A DNA stretch of 32,426 nt. Source: Thermoplasmata archaeon (GTDB taxonomy: Archaea > Thermoplasmatota > Thermoplasmata > GCA-020350865). How positions within the stretch are numbered: position 1 is the first letter of the stretch; every line of letters begins with the position of its first letter. A model generated the notes under the pieces. That model saw only the letters and a list, made by a program, of their open reading frames with translations. It did no database searches and was not told the DNA's origin. The position numbers and the translations under genes are program-made. This document shows, piece after piece, positions 8,695 to 16,557 of this stretch. The DNA lies in the NCBI GenBank assembly GCA_020351895.1, contig CP070672.1, forward strand, positions 1,444,734-1,477,159. The letters are read 5' to 3'.

Positions 8695-9999
8695 ATGACA
8701 GACTACAAGATCATTCATGACACAGTTCACGGTAGCATAAAGTTCCAGGGACTATTTTTGGACCTACTGGAGACACCCGAGATTCAAAGGCTTCATGGCA
8801 TCAATCAGCTGGGTTTGGCATACCTTGTTTTTCCTGGTGCAAATCATACCAGATTGGAGCATTCCATAGGCGTATGCTTTGTGGCGGGAAGGCTGGCAGA
8901 TGCCTTAAACCTAGATGAGGATGAAAAGAAACTTGTGATGGCTGCAGCCATGCTCCATGATGTAGGCCACAGTCCCTATTCTCATACTCTGGAGATGGCA
9001 GTCTATAGTGATATGCAGGCAGATCACATGGAAATTACTAAGGAGATTATACTGGGCAAGCGAAGGATTCTATCCAAGGAATACGGTGAACAGGACAGAA
9101 CCTATATACCTGATATCTTGAAAAAACAGGGATTGGAACCTGAGGATGTGGCAAGGCTCATCACAGGTCAGGTGGCAGACGATTCCCCAAAAATTGAGGA
9201 TTACCCGGCTCATAAAAATCAGATTTTCTTCAATGAAAAGAAATATCTAGCCCAGATCATTCACGGCTCCATAGACGCCGATCAGATAGACTTTCTTTTG
9301 AGGGATTCATTTTACACAGGGGTTGCTCACGGTACCATTGATATTGATAGGTTGATTCAAACGGTTGAGATATTCAACAACGACCTGGTTGTCCATAAAA
9401 GAGGAGTTCCTGCAGTAGAAGGGATGCTTGTTGCCCGTGCCTTGATGTATACCTCGGTTTACTTCCACAAAACGGTTCGCATAGCAGAGTTGATGTTGGC
9501 AAGGGCGGTGGAGCTTTTAAGCGAGCCACTTGGTGATATCCATGAGATGAATGATTCAGAACTCATGGCACGGATGAAGAAGACAGGGGGTTTTCAAAGG
9601 GATATTGCCTTCATGCTAAAATATCGTAGATTGTTCAAAAGGGTCTTTACCATGTCCAAGGGAAAGGCAAGTGATGAGGAAATTAAGGTCATAAAAGATC
9701 TTAGAGAACCAAAAAATCGAAGAAGGGCAGAGATGGATATATGCAATCGAGCTGGAATACCCGATGGTAATATCATAATCGATGTGCCTGAGAAGGAGAT
9801 CCAGATAACCGAACCCAGAATCAGGGCAACCAATGTCAAAATATTGGATAATAATCGATTGAGCCCTCTTTCACGTTTTAGCCCCTTGGCAAAGGCCCTG
9901 GAATTGCGAGATGTGTACGATTGGGAGATCATGGTCTCTGCTGCACCACAGTATACAGACAGTGTTGAGAAAGTTGCGAAGAAAGTGATTTTCGGTTGA
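8695..9999 (+). CDS. HD-superfamily phosphohydrolase (SAMHD1/dGTPase-like, COG1078 type)
   Basis: 434 residues. The N-terminus IIHDTVHGSIKFQGLFLDLLETPEIQRLHGINQLG is typical of the COG1078 group that includes SAMHD1-like dNTP triphosphohydrolases. Metal ligands are visible: H56 in HTRLEHSIG, H88-D89 in MLHDVGHSPYSHTLE, and Asp in HGSIDADQIDFLLRDS. The length is normal for archaeal members. It probably hydrolyses a (d)NTP or another phosphoester in the cytoplasm; the substrate cannot be read from sequence. It is probably transcribed from its own leaderless promoter. The stop at 9999 is 26 bases before the methylthiotransferase start, so they are likely cotranscribed. It lies near a second nucleotide-pool cleaning module, the DUF84 half of the CoaD fusion. 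Confidence 0.88.
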   Translation: MTDYKIIHDTVHGSIKFQGLFLDLLETPEIQRLHGINQLGLAYLVFPGANHTRLEHSIGVCFVAGRLADALNLDEDEKKLVMAAAMLHDVGHSPYSHTLEMAVYSDMQADHMEITKEIILGKRRILSKEYGEQDRTYIPDILKKQGLEPEDVARLITGQVADDSPKIEDYPAHKNQIFFNEKKYLAQIIHGSIDADQIDFLLRDSFYTGVAHGTIDIDRLIQTVEIFNNDLVVHKRGVPAVEGMLVARALMYTSVYFHKTVRIAELMLARAVELLSEPLGDIHEMNDSELMARMKKTGGFQRDIAFMLKYRRLFKRVFTMSKGKASDEEIKVIKDLREPKNRRRAEMDICNRAGIPDGNIIIDVPEKEIQITEPRIRATNVKILDNNRLSPLSRFSPLAKALELRDVYDWEIMVSAAPQYTDSVEKVAKKVIFG

Positions 10000-10025
10000 T
10001 GGTAATAGGGCATCATGGTGAGGGA

Positions 10026-11285
10026 ATGAGATTCTATTTTGAATCATATGGATGTACAATGAATCAAGGCGAAGCTAAAATCCTTGAGTCCATCCTAAAA
10101 GAAAAGGGCCATAGTATCGTGGGTGATTTGGAGGATTCGGACGTGCTTGTTTTGGTGACCTGCACTGTTATCGAGACAACTGAGTTGAGGATGTTAAAGA
10201 GGTTAGAGGAATTTACCAAAACCGATAAATCCATTGTGGTTGCAGGTTGCATGGCCTCTGCTCAGAAGGAAAAAATTCTCGCAAAAAGTCCAAATGCCAT
10301 TATTCTATCCCCCCAGCACTTATCAGATATCGAGCAAATCGCATTTCGACTTTCTAAAGGATATGCACAGGTTTCCCGAAAGAAAACCGAAACAGAAACC
10401 GAAACGAAAATGAAAGCAGATGCCATAATACCCATTGCAAGCGGTTGTCTGGGAAGTTGCACCTATTGCATTACAAGAATTGCCAGGGGGAAATTGAGGT
10501 CTTGCCCCCCTGAATTTTTAATAGAGAGCATGAAAGAGGCATTGACCGAAGGGTATAGAGAGATAAGGCTCAGTGCCCAGGATACTGCAGCATACGGCGC
10601 CGACATCGAATTCAATCTTCCAAATCTTCTTAAAAAGATTGAAGAGTTGGATGGAAATTTCAGGGTGAGGGTGGGAATGATGAATCCTGAGAATGTTCTA
10701 CCCATATTACCCGAGATCATAGATGGCTATAAAGATTCGAGAATCTATAAATTTCTGCATCTTCCTGTCCAAAGTGGTAGTGAGAGCGTCTTGAATAGGA
10801 TGGGTAGGAAATACACGATAGATGAATTCTTCAAGGTGATTGAGAACTTTCGAAAGGCCTTTCCAGAAATTACGATTTCCACCGATATTATCGTGGGTTT
10901 TCCAGGTGAAGATGAAGAAGATTTTAGGGAAAGTGTGAACCTTCTTAAAAAGCTCAAACCCAACATTCTGAACATCACAAGATTTTCCCCAAGGCCGAAA
11001 ACAGAAGCAATGAACATGGATGATAAAGTACCAAGTAGGATAGCCAAGGAAAGGTCAAGGGAACTAACCAATATTCATGCAGATATTTCCCGGGATATCA
11101 ACAAAAGATTCGTTGGGAATTTGGAAAGTATCTTGATTACTGAGCACGGTAAAAATGGAACCATGATGGGAAGAACCAATTCTTATATGCCCGTTGTGGT
11201 GGAGGATGAGGTTCAGATTTGCGATTTTGTTGATGTCAAGATAACAGAGGCCAGGGATATCTATCTGAAAGGAAAGGTTCTTTAA
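10026..11285 (+). CDS. tRNA t6A37 methylthiotransferase, archaeal e-MtaB/CDKAL1 type
   Basis: 419 residues from ATG 10026, chosen because GGTGAGGG lies just upstream; the frame is open to 9996 without a better start. The N-terminal methylthiotransferase domain has its three Fe-S cysteines at C10 (YGCTMN), C46 (TCTV) and C75 (AGCMAS). The radical SAM domain has C141, C145, C148 (SGCLGSCTYC) with ITRIARGKLRSCP behind it. Further motifs are LHLPVQSGSESVLNRMGR and STDIIVGFPGEDEEDF. A TRAM RNA-binding domain occupies about the last 60 residues. The family converts t6A to ms2t6A at position 37 of tRNAs reading ANN codons. There is a Thr/Glu-rich linker at about 121-128 (TETETETK). Its stop codon directly abuts that of the convergent pilin-like gene. 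Confidence 0.92.
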   Translation: MRFYFESYGCTMNQGEAKILESILKEKGHSIVGDLEDSDVLVLVTCTVIETTELRMLKRLEEFTKTDKSIVVAGCMASAQKEKILAKSPNAIILSPQHLSDIEQIAFRLSKGYAQVSRKKTETETETKMKADAIIPIASGCLGSCTYCITRIARGKLRSCPPEFLIESMKEALTEGYREIRLSAQDTAAYGADIEFNLPNLLKKIEELDGNFRVRVGMMNPENVLPILPEIIDGYKDSRIYKFLHLPVQSGSESVLNRMGRKYTIDEFFKVIENFRKAFPEITISTDIIVGFPGEDEEDFRESVNLLKKLKPNILNITRFSPRPKTEAMNMDDKVPSRIAKERSRELTNIHADISRDINKRFVGNLESILITEHGKNGTMMGRTNSYMPVVVEDEVQICDFVDVKITEARDIYLKGKVL

Positions 11286-12944
11286 TTATGCAATAACAAT
11301 GGCTTGGAAGGGAAGTGTCTGGCCGTATCTTGTTTCTGATTCCATGCTTTCTTCTCCAAAGCTGCCCGTAAGCACTAGTATGGAGCCAAAGACATCTCCC
11401 TCTTTTGCAGATTGCAGGTCAAATGGACCAAATACTAAGGATACTGGGTCTCCTCCGTGGAAGTAATCTCCATCCTCAGGGGCAGGTATCTTATACCAAG
11501 TGCTGTCGGGTGTTTTTCCCACAGACTCGCCAAAGTCAGTTTCGTTCTGCACGATGCCAATGTCCTTATTGGATGCAGCACCCCCGATTTGAAGCAGCCT
11601 TATTTTCGAGTTGCCGTCGATATATAAGTACTCATAGTAATGATTGATGATGTTGATATGCAAGAAGCAATCATCCCCTATGTGCTCCTCTTCAATAAAA
11701 ACTGCAAGGTGATAGGTTGTTGAGCTGTTTGGGGGATCATCGACGGTATAGTAAAATTTCTTGAATTCCAGACTGGCTGGTCCAATGTAGGCCCATATCG
11801 TATCATTGTAAGAAAGATTCCCCTGAACATCACTTTCGATTACAGCAAGATTAATGTTTTTGGTGGTGATAAGACCGGTATAATCCACAGCTTTTAGTGT
11901 TAGCTCGTAAACTCCATCTTCAGAGGGAGCAAAGCCACTGGCTTCAAAGATTCCTCCATGAGGAATCTCATCTACAGGTTCCAATGAAGTTTCAATGGAG
12001 CCGAGATTGTTGTAAAACTTTTCTTCAGGTGTAATCGTGATATCAGAAAAATTCAGATCATGATTTTGGTCTCCAACCATGGCTCTCACCACAAATCCCA
12101 ATCCAATCTCGACACTGTTGGGTTCTATTGCTACAAACTCGATAATGGGCTTCGATGTTTCCTCCACAAAAAGAGGCAACCTTCCGGAATCGGTTTTTCC
12201 CTTAACATCTTTGGCATGGATTGTCACCTCATAATTACCTTCGCTATTCGATACCAAGATCTCACACTCGAAAATTGAATCACGTTCGTCGTCCAACATT
12301 TCCACAATTCCAAGTTCAGGATTCAGGGAGGATGCATTGAAGTAAACGATTTCTATTTCATCATCACCGTTAGGATCTTGGACCTTAGCAAAAATTATTA
12401 CATTGCTGTTGTTGATTGCAGTTTTCGGATAGTATCCTCTTTCCATGATAATAGGAGGAGCATTGAATCCTTTGTAAATTAGATTCGATTTCATGACCAT
12501 TCTATTGGATTTTATGTCGATTATGGAGATTGCGAGATTATCTTCTGAGGAGATTCCACCAAAAAAATAGCTCCATATCTCTCCAGGGCTCCAATTCTCA
12601 TCTCCTTCGATGCCATAGAATGGATTGTCCTCATCCCAACCCTGTGTGTTTAATATCATTACTTCCTCTGTGGAATTCTTTTGAAGATATATTTTGGTGT
12701 CGTATCCTCTTAAAGTTTCTCCTCCGCTATGTGTTACGTTGATCATTCCTCCATTTTCATTCATAGAAAGCGAAGACTGAAACTCGACGTAAATATCCTC
12801 GTCTGGTGTTGGGAATGTGTATATAAAAAGAAAAACACCTGCGAATAGAACAATGGTCATGCCCAGAATTAGCACATCTCCTAATATCTCGGAGACACCT
12901 TCTTCATCCATCCATACTTTTTTTATTGCGAATTTTTCTCCCAT
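11286..12944 (-). CDS. Archaeal pilin-type (class III signal) surface protein with Ig-like ectodomain
   Basis: 552 residues. The N-terminus reads DEEGVSEILGDVLILGMTIVLFAGVFLFIYTFP: a short charged leader, then a hydrophobic helix with the VSEILGDVLILG pattern of archaeal type IV pilins (normally V-S-E/P-V-I-G-x-I-L-M). It is far longer than a usual pilin of 120-200 residues. The rest is beta-rich with Ig-like blocks (AKVQDPNGDDEIEIVYFNAS, EGNYEVTIHAKDVKGKTDSGRLPLFV, EDGVYELTLKAVDYTGLITTK) and a C-terminal domain that I do not recognise. It is probably exported and either assembled into or anchored like a pilus component, perhaps as an adhesin. The start at 12944 follows AAGGGGG. A promoter and operator-like repeats lie at 12977-13021. 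The stop abuts the convergent methylthiotransferase gene with no spacer. Confidence 0.8.
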   Translation of the reverse strand: MGEKFAIKKVWMDEEGVSEILGDVLILGMTIVLFAGVFLFIYTFPTPDEDIYVEFQSSLSMNENGGMINVTHSGGETLRGYDTKIYLQKNSTEEVMILNTQGWDEDNPFYGIEGDENWSPGEIWSYFFGGISSEDNLAISIIDIKSNRMVMKSNLIYKGFNAPPIIMERGYYPKTAINNSNVIIFAKVQDPNGDDEIEIVYFNASSLNPELGIVEMLDDERDSIFECEILVSNSEGNYEVTIHAKDVKGKTDSGRLPLFVEETSKPIIEFVAIEPNSVEIGLGFVVRAMVGDQNHDLNFSDITITPEEKFYNNLGSIETSLEPVDEIPHGGIFEASGFAPSEDGVYELTLKAVDYTGLITTKNINLAVIESDVQGNLSYNDTIWAYIGPASLEFKKFYYTVDDPPNSSTTYHLAVFIEEEHIGDDCFLHINIINHYYEYLYIDGNSKIRLLQIGGAASNKDIGIVQNETDFGESVGKTPDSTWYKIPAPEDGDYFHGGDPVSLVFGPFDLQSAKEGDVFGSILVLTGSFGEESMESETRYGQTLPFQAIVIA

Positions 12945-13256
12945 CTTATGGCCCCCTTGATCTTCCTATTTTATCTTGACAATTAATGTCATGGTAATTA
13001 ATGACAATGATGGTATAAATACCTAGTGTGGTTATAACCCACTTTTACACCAAACCCAGTCGGTAAAATAAGAATCAAAAATAAGTGAAAAAATAGGTAA
13101 CACACATGCGCATTTTTCATCTTTTTTAAGAACAGATATTTAAAAGTGATGTGGTTATCACCATGAATCACACCAAATTAATGCTTTTAGATAACTGTCT
13201 TCTAATAGGAACATTGAGTAACCCAAGAATCAAGAGACGAGGGCCATTATAAAATC
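12945..13256 (-). promoter_or_regulatory. Pilin-gene control region (312 bases without a gene)
   Basis: Reading on the minus strand towards ATG 12944: a perfect palindrome GGTTATAACC at 13030-13039, then a TATA-like box (TATTTATAC) at about 13013-13021, then alternating arms TGACA/TGTCA. TGACA sits at 12977-12981, TGTCA at 12987-12991 and TGACA at 13002-13006, giving two overlapping inverted repeats where transcription should start (about 12985-12995). That layout suits repression at the start site. Farther upstream an inverted repeat GTGAT-6-ATCAC lies at 13146-13161. I find no small gene here. Confidence 0.5.
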
Positions 13257-14900
13257 TCAATCCATCATAGGCATCTTTATTCTGTTCTTCTTAGCAATCT
13301 CAATGGCTCTTTCGTACCCTGCATCCGCATGCCTAACTATTCCGATCCCGGGATCCGTTGTGAATACCCTCTCAATCCGTTTTTCAGCCTCTTTGGTTCC
13401 ATCTGCCACAACCACCATTCCCGCATGGGTTGAAAGACCGATTCCCACACCTCCCCCATTATGGATTGATATGGAATCCGCTCCTGCAGAACAGTTTAAA
13501 AGAGCATTCAAAAGTGGCCAATCGGCAACTGCATCTGTCCCATCCTTCATCCCCTCAGTTTCCCTATTTGGTGAGGCTACTGAGCCGCAGTCAAGATGAT
13601 CCCGGGTTATGGCAATAGGCCCCTTCAATTCACCTGAGCCAACCATATTGTTGATGATCTTGGCGAATTTCTCTCTCTCACCAAAACCCAGCCAACATAC
13701 CCTTGCAGGTAGGCCTTCCCAGGGTAGATTTTTTTCGGCAAGTTTAATCCAATTCATAAGTTGTTCATTATCAGGAAATTCTTTAATTACCACCTCATCG
13801 GTTTTCAGAATATCATCAGGATCACCTGAAAGGGCAAGCCATCTAAAGGGTCCCCTACCCTCACAGAACATTGGTCTAATATATTCTAGTACAAAACCCG
13901 AATAATCAAATGCAGCATCCACACCTGCCTTCTTCGCCTGACCACGGAGGTTGTTACCATAATCGAATGCTACTGCACCATTCTTTTTAAAATCCAAAAT
14001 TGCTCTTACATGTCTTGCCATGCTTTTAAAGGATTCTTCAACATACTTCTTTGGGTCATTCTTTCTAAGTTCAAGGGCATCTTCATAATTCATTCCTCCA
14101 GGAACATAACCGATCAGCTCGTCATGGGCAGAGGTTTGATCTGTTACAACATCAGGCACTATACCATTTCTGACCATCTCTGGATGTGTATCTGAGGTGT
14201 TACCAAGAAGACCTATCGATTTAGTTTCGCCCGTCTCCTTTGTGTTCTTTACTATCTCCAAGGCCTCATTCAGATCCTCAACCATTTCATCACAGAAACC
14301 AGCCGAAAGTCTTCGCTCGATTCTTCTTTTATCCACCTCCACTACCAAGGCCACACCGCCATTCATTGTGATTGCCAAGGGCTGAGCACCACCCATTCCC
14401 CCAAGGCCTCCAGACAAAACGAATTTTCCTTTTAATGTTCCTTTAAAATGTTTTCTTGCACAGGCCGCGAAGGTCTCGTAGGTTCCCTGAATTATTCCTT
14501 GGGTACCGATATAGCACCAGGAGCCAGCAGTCATTTGGCCGTACATCATCAGGCCTTGTTTCTCGAGTTCATTGAATACCTCCCAATTTGACCAAGCTGG
14601 TACAAGATTCGAATTCGCAATAAGTACCCTTGGTGAGTTTTCAAATGTCTTGAAGATGCCCACAGGCTTGCCTGATTGGATTAATAAGGTCTCATCCTTA
14701 TCAAGATTCTTCAGACTCTCAACGATTTTTTCATAGCATTCCCAGTTTCGAGCGGCCTTCCCAGTTCCACCATATACTATTAGCTCTTGTGGTCTTTCTG
14801 CATTTTCCAAATTGTTTTGGAGCATTCTAAGAAAAGCCTCTTGTCTCCATCCTTTACAAGAAATTCCTAATCCCCTATTTGCCTTCACAATTTCTGGCAT
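13257..14900 (-). CDS. hutU: Urocanate hydratase
   Basis: 547 residues, against about 550-557 for the family. It adds water to urocanate to give imidazolonepropionate, the second step of histidine degradation, with tightly bound NAD acting as electrophile. Visible family motifs: [12 protein letters not shown] near residue 43; [16 protein letters not shown]; the NAD-binding [35 protein letters not shown]; and [24 protein letters not shown]402 in [12 protein letters not shown] aligns with the position of the catalytic Cys410 of the Pseudomonas enzyme, by length and context. The N-terminus keeps [14 protein letters not shown]. No hutH, hutI or formiminoglutamate gene is in the window. The nearest upstream gene on the same strand is a ribbon-helix-helix regulator, and two perfect palindromes lie upstream of its TATA-like box. 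Confidence 0.96.
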   Translation of the reverse strand: MPEIVKANRGLGISCKGWRQEAFLRMLQNNLENAERPQELIVYGGTGKAARNWECYEKIVESLKNLDKDETLLIQSGKPVGIFKTFENSPRVLIANSNLVPAWSNWEVFNELEKQGLMMYGQMTAGSWCYIGTQGIIQGTYETFAACARKHFKGTLKGKFVLSGGLGGMGGAQPLAITMNGGVALVVEVDKRRIERRLSAGFCDEMVEDLNEALEIVKNTKETGETKSIGLLGNTSDTHPEMVRNGIVPDVVTDQTSAHDELIGYVPGGMNYEDALELRKNDPKKYVEESFKSMARHVRAILDFKKNGAVAFDYGNNLRGQAKKAGVDAAFDYSGFVLEYIRPMFCEGRGPFRWLALSGDPDDILKTDEVVIKEFPDNEQLMNWIKLAEKNLPWEGLPARVCWLGFGEREKFAKIINNMVGSGELKGPIAITRDHLDCGSVASPNRETEGMKDGTDAVADWPLLNALLNCSAGADSISIHNGGGVGIGLSTHAGMVVVADGTKEAEKRIERVFTTDPGIGIVRHADAGYERAIEIAKKNRIKMPMMD

Positions 14901-14930
14901 AGAAATCCCAAATTACCATATGAAAAAGTA

Positions 14931-14992
14931 AGATATAATCCTTTTTCTGTGTAAATTTACGATTACATCAATTATCAACCGAGTAAATTTAC
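14931..14992 (-). promoter_or_regulatory. hutU promoter with two copies of palindrome GTAAATTTAC
   Basis: GATTATATCT at 14931-14940 is a TATA-like box about 31-40 bases before ATG 14900, so the mRNA leader would be only about 8-10 bases. Immediately upstream are two exact copies of the 10-bp palindrome GTAAATTTAC, at 14951-14960 and 14983-14992. Their centres are 32 bp apart (three helical turns), so a dimeric regulator could bind both on one face. The ribbon-helix-helix gene next door is the obvious candidate binder (inference). Confidence 0.55.
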
Positions 14993-15006
14993 AGGTAAAT
15001 AAATAA

Positions 15007-15043
15007 CATAAAAAAAGAGGATGCTAGGGTTCGCCCAGCATCC
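15007..15043 (-). terminator. Intrinsic-type terminator after the ribbon-helix-helix gene
   Basis: On the minus strand a GC-rich hairpin GGATGCTGGG / CCC(T)AGCATCC (15043-15019, ten pairs with one bulged base and a CGAA loop; the complementary strand has a TTCG loop) is followed by TCTTTTTTTT. It ends the transcript of 15169-15465 about 125 bases after its stop and insulates it from the hutU promoter. The hairpin is much more GC-rich than its surroundings. Confidence 0.65.
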
Positions 15044-15168
15044 TTAAGGGGGGAGGGTCATCCTAAGTTTGGAGTTAGCACTAAATGAATCTTTAAATTC
15101 CCATCCTTAATCAGTATTTGCGAGTGCTCTACATTGTCCCCTACTGACAAGGCTTTGTATCCGCTATC

Positions 15169-15465
15169 CTATTTTTTGAGATATTGACTCTCAAATTCCT
15201 TCATTGAAGTTAAGGCCTGTTCGGCTTCCTGCATTTTCTTGATTTTATCCATGACCATTTCTACACGGTTATAGACCAAATCTCTTATGGCTGCCCGTAT
15301 TGCCTCTGATCTCGACGGAAAGTCGTCAACTTCCACCAGGAAGTCCAGAGCATTGACAAACTTTGTAGGCACCCGAATAGTGATTTTCTCTGTTTCAGGC
15401 CTCATTCGTGTCCCTGTCCCTCTGTATGCCAATTTGACCTTTTTTGACTTACATATGTCGGACAA
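15169..15465 (-). CDS. Ribbon-helix-helix (CopG/NikR-like) transcriptional regulator
   Basis: 98 residues. The core MRPETEKITIRVPTKFVNALDFLVEVDDFPSRSEAIRAAIRDLVYNR is a ribbon-helix-helix fold: one beta-strand (KITIRVP) for DNA contact, then two helices with the SRSEAIRAAIRDL turn. A coiled C-terminal extension of about 35 residues (VMDKIKKMQEAEQALTSMKEFESQYLKK) probably aids oligomerisation; there is no NikR-type metal-binding ACT domain. The start is 15465, because a TATA-like box at 15485-15496 lies about 25 bases upstream, implying leaderless translation; Met21 (15405) is the fallback. It is divergent from the four-paralog array and upstream of hutU, so either could be its target. Confidence 0.8.
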   Translation of the reverse strand: MSDICKSKKVKLAYRGTGTRMRPETEKITIRVPTKFVNALDFLVEVDDFPSRSEAIRAAIRDLVYNRVEMVMDKIKKMQEAEQALTSMKEFESQYLKK

Positions 15466-15484
15466 ATAGGGTAATGTAATGAGT

Positions 15485-15496
15485 CTATATAAAATT
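15485..15496 (-). promoter_or_regulatory. TATA-like box for the ribbon-helix-helix gene
   Basis: ATTTTATATAG on the minus strand lies 20-31 bases from ATG 15465. This spacing puts the transcription start at the start codon and supports the longer reading of the protein. Confidence 0.5.
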
Positions 15497-15555
15497 TTTG
15501 ATGAAGGATTTTTTATGAGGGATTATTAAAGAATCTGCCTACTAACTTGAAAAAT

Positions 15556-15586
15556 ACCAACACATTTAATAAAGGCAAGGCCTTTA
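15556..15586 (+). promoter_or_regulatory. Promoter of paralog 1 with a private palindrome
   Basis: ACCAACACATTTAATAAA (15556-15573) is the first of three copies of a shared BRE/TATA-like element found before paralogs 1, 2 and 3. Directly behind it is TAAAGGCAAGGCCTTTA (15570-15586), a perfect inverted repeat with a 3-base centre that copies 2 and 3 lack. It lies between the TATA element and the expected start, so it is a candidate repressor site. Confidence 0.5.
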
Positions 15587-15607
15587 ATGACATAGAGAGA
15601 GGTATTT

Positions 15608-16444
15608 ATGGTTTCCTGGGAATTTGAAAAGCCATCAGAATGGTCTATTGGAAAGAAGATTGGTTTTATAGGTATTATATTTCTAATAATAGGGCCATTT
15701 TTACCGTATCTCGTTTTAGAGGATGCGTTGGGTAGAGTTGAGATCGTCATATTCCTTAATTACGAGTGGAATCGCTTGTGGATGTTCCTTCCACATCTAT
15801 CAGCAATTCTTTTCATATTTTTACTTTTTGTGAAGTTTGAAATATATTTAGAAAAGGATCAGGAGCGATATAATATCAAGCCAATTATCGTAATGATCTG
15901 GGGATCTTGGTTGTTTCTTACATATCTTGTTGATGCTTATCGTCTTGGAAACCTTACTGGTTCTGGATTTTGGATAATAATCATTGGATCCTTCCTCTGC
16001 GGGATTGCAGGATATATGGAATGGCGTAATCCTTCGGTAAGAGGTCCTCAGATATTATTTGGGAGAAACAAGATTATTGGTACCTCAATTGAATCAAAAA
16101 CAAATCCTTTACCTAAAACTGTTACCTCAGTGGAACCAAAAAAATTGATGTCTACAACTTCTACAACGGGAAATGAAAAGGCGATCATAAGAAGTGGGGG
16201 CTCTAGGCAATTTGAAGATATGACTCCCACTGCTGTAAAAGGTGATATGGTAATTGACAGAGAGCTAAAAACAGAGGAGGAGAAGACATTGAGCCGTTGG
16301 CTGAGACACATCCAAAAGGATGGAAGGACATACGAGCGGTGCCTAAAATGCGGAAATTATGTTTTTATCGCGGTTGAAGATAAGGGTAAGACTATTACAT
16401 TCAAATGTCCTGATTGTGAAGCTATGTTCAACTTGAAAAAGTAG
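15608..16444 (+). CDS. Paralog 1 of 4: four-TM protein with C-terminal zinc ribbon
   Basis: 278 residues; family not recognised. Conserved N-terminus MVSWEFEKPSEWSIGKK (1-17), then hydrophobic segments at about 18-37, 58-77, 92-111 and 119-138, then EWRNPS at 138-143. A variable Thr/Ser/Lys linker of about 70 residues follows. The conserved C-terminal block (about 221-278) is TEEEKTLSRWLRHIQKDGRTYERCLKCGNYVF with FKCPDCEAMFNLKK at the end; the four cysteines C245, C248, C267, C270 form a zinc ribbon. With an even TM count, both ends are predicted cytoplasmic. Start ATG 15608 follows AGAGAGGTATTT. It differs most from the others in the ribbon (CEAMFNLKK instead of CGTSF-LKK). It is divergent from the ribbon-helix-helix regulator. 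A membrane-tethered zinc module that binds protein or nucleic acid is a guess. Confidence 0.8.
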   Translation: MVSWEFEKPSEWSIGKKIGFIGIIFLIIGPFLPYLVLEDALGRVEIVIFLNYEWNRLWMFLPHLSAILFIFLLFVKFEIYLEKDQERYNIKPIIVMIWGSWLFLTYLVDAYRLGNLTGSGFWIIIIGSFLCGIAGYMEWRNPSVRGPQILFGRNKIIGTSIESKTNPLPKTVTSVEPKKLMSTTSTTGNEKAIIRSGGSRQFEDMTPTAVKGDMVIDRELKTEEEKTLSRWLRHIQKDGRTYERCLKCGNYVFIAVEDKGKTITFKCPDCEAMFNLKK

Positions 16445-16459
16445 AAGATATCTTTTAAA

Positions 16460-16490
16460 GGTGGTGTGAAAGACCTCACTAAGATTTTTT
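16460..16490 (+). terminator. Weak terminator-like T-tract after paralog 1
   Basis: A short stem GTGA/TCAC is followed by AAGATTTTTTG. The same AAGATTTTTT tail recurs after paralog 2 at about 17390-17400, so the element was duplicated with the gene. Archaeal termination at T-rich tracts needs little hairpin. Confidence 0.4.
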
Positions 16491-16508
16491 GATGATAATG
16501 AATCCATG

Positions 16509-16525
16509 ACCAACAAATTTATTAT
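16509..16525 (+). promoter_or_regulatory. Promoter of paralog 2
   Basis: ACCAACAAATTTATTAT matches the elements before paralogs 1 and 3 (ACCAACACATTTA-TA). It ends 33 bases before ATG 16558, exactly as the copy before paralog 3 ends 33 bases before its start. Confidence 0.5.
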
Positions 16526-16557
16526 CTGAAAATCCTCTTTCGGTTTTTTGGGTTGGT

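Noticed and set aside
15019..15043. tRNA T-arm (GGGTTCGCCC)
   Set aside because: The loop is four bases, not seven, and no anticodon arm or acceptor stem surrounds it; the T8 tract fits a terminator.
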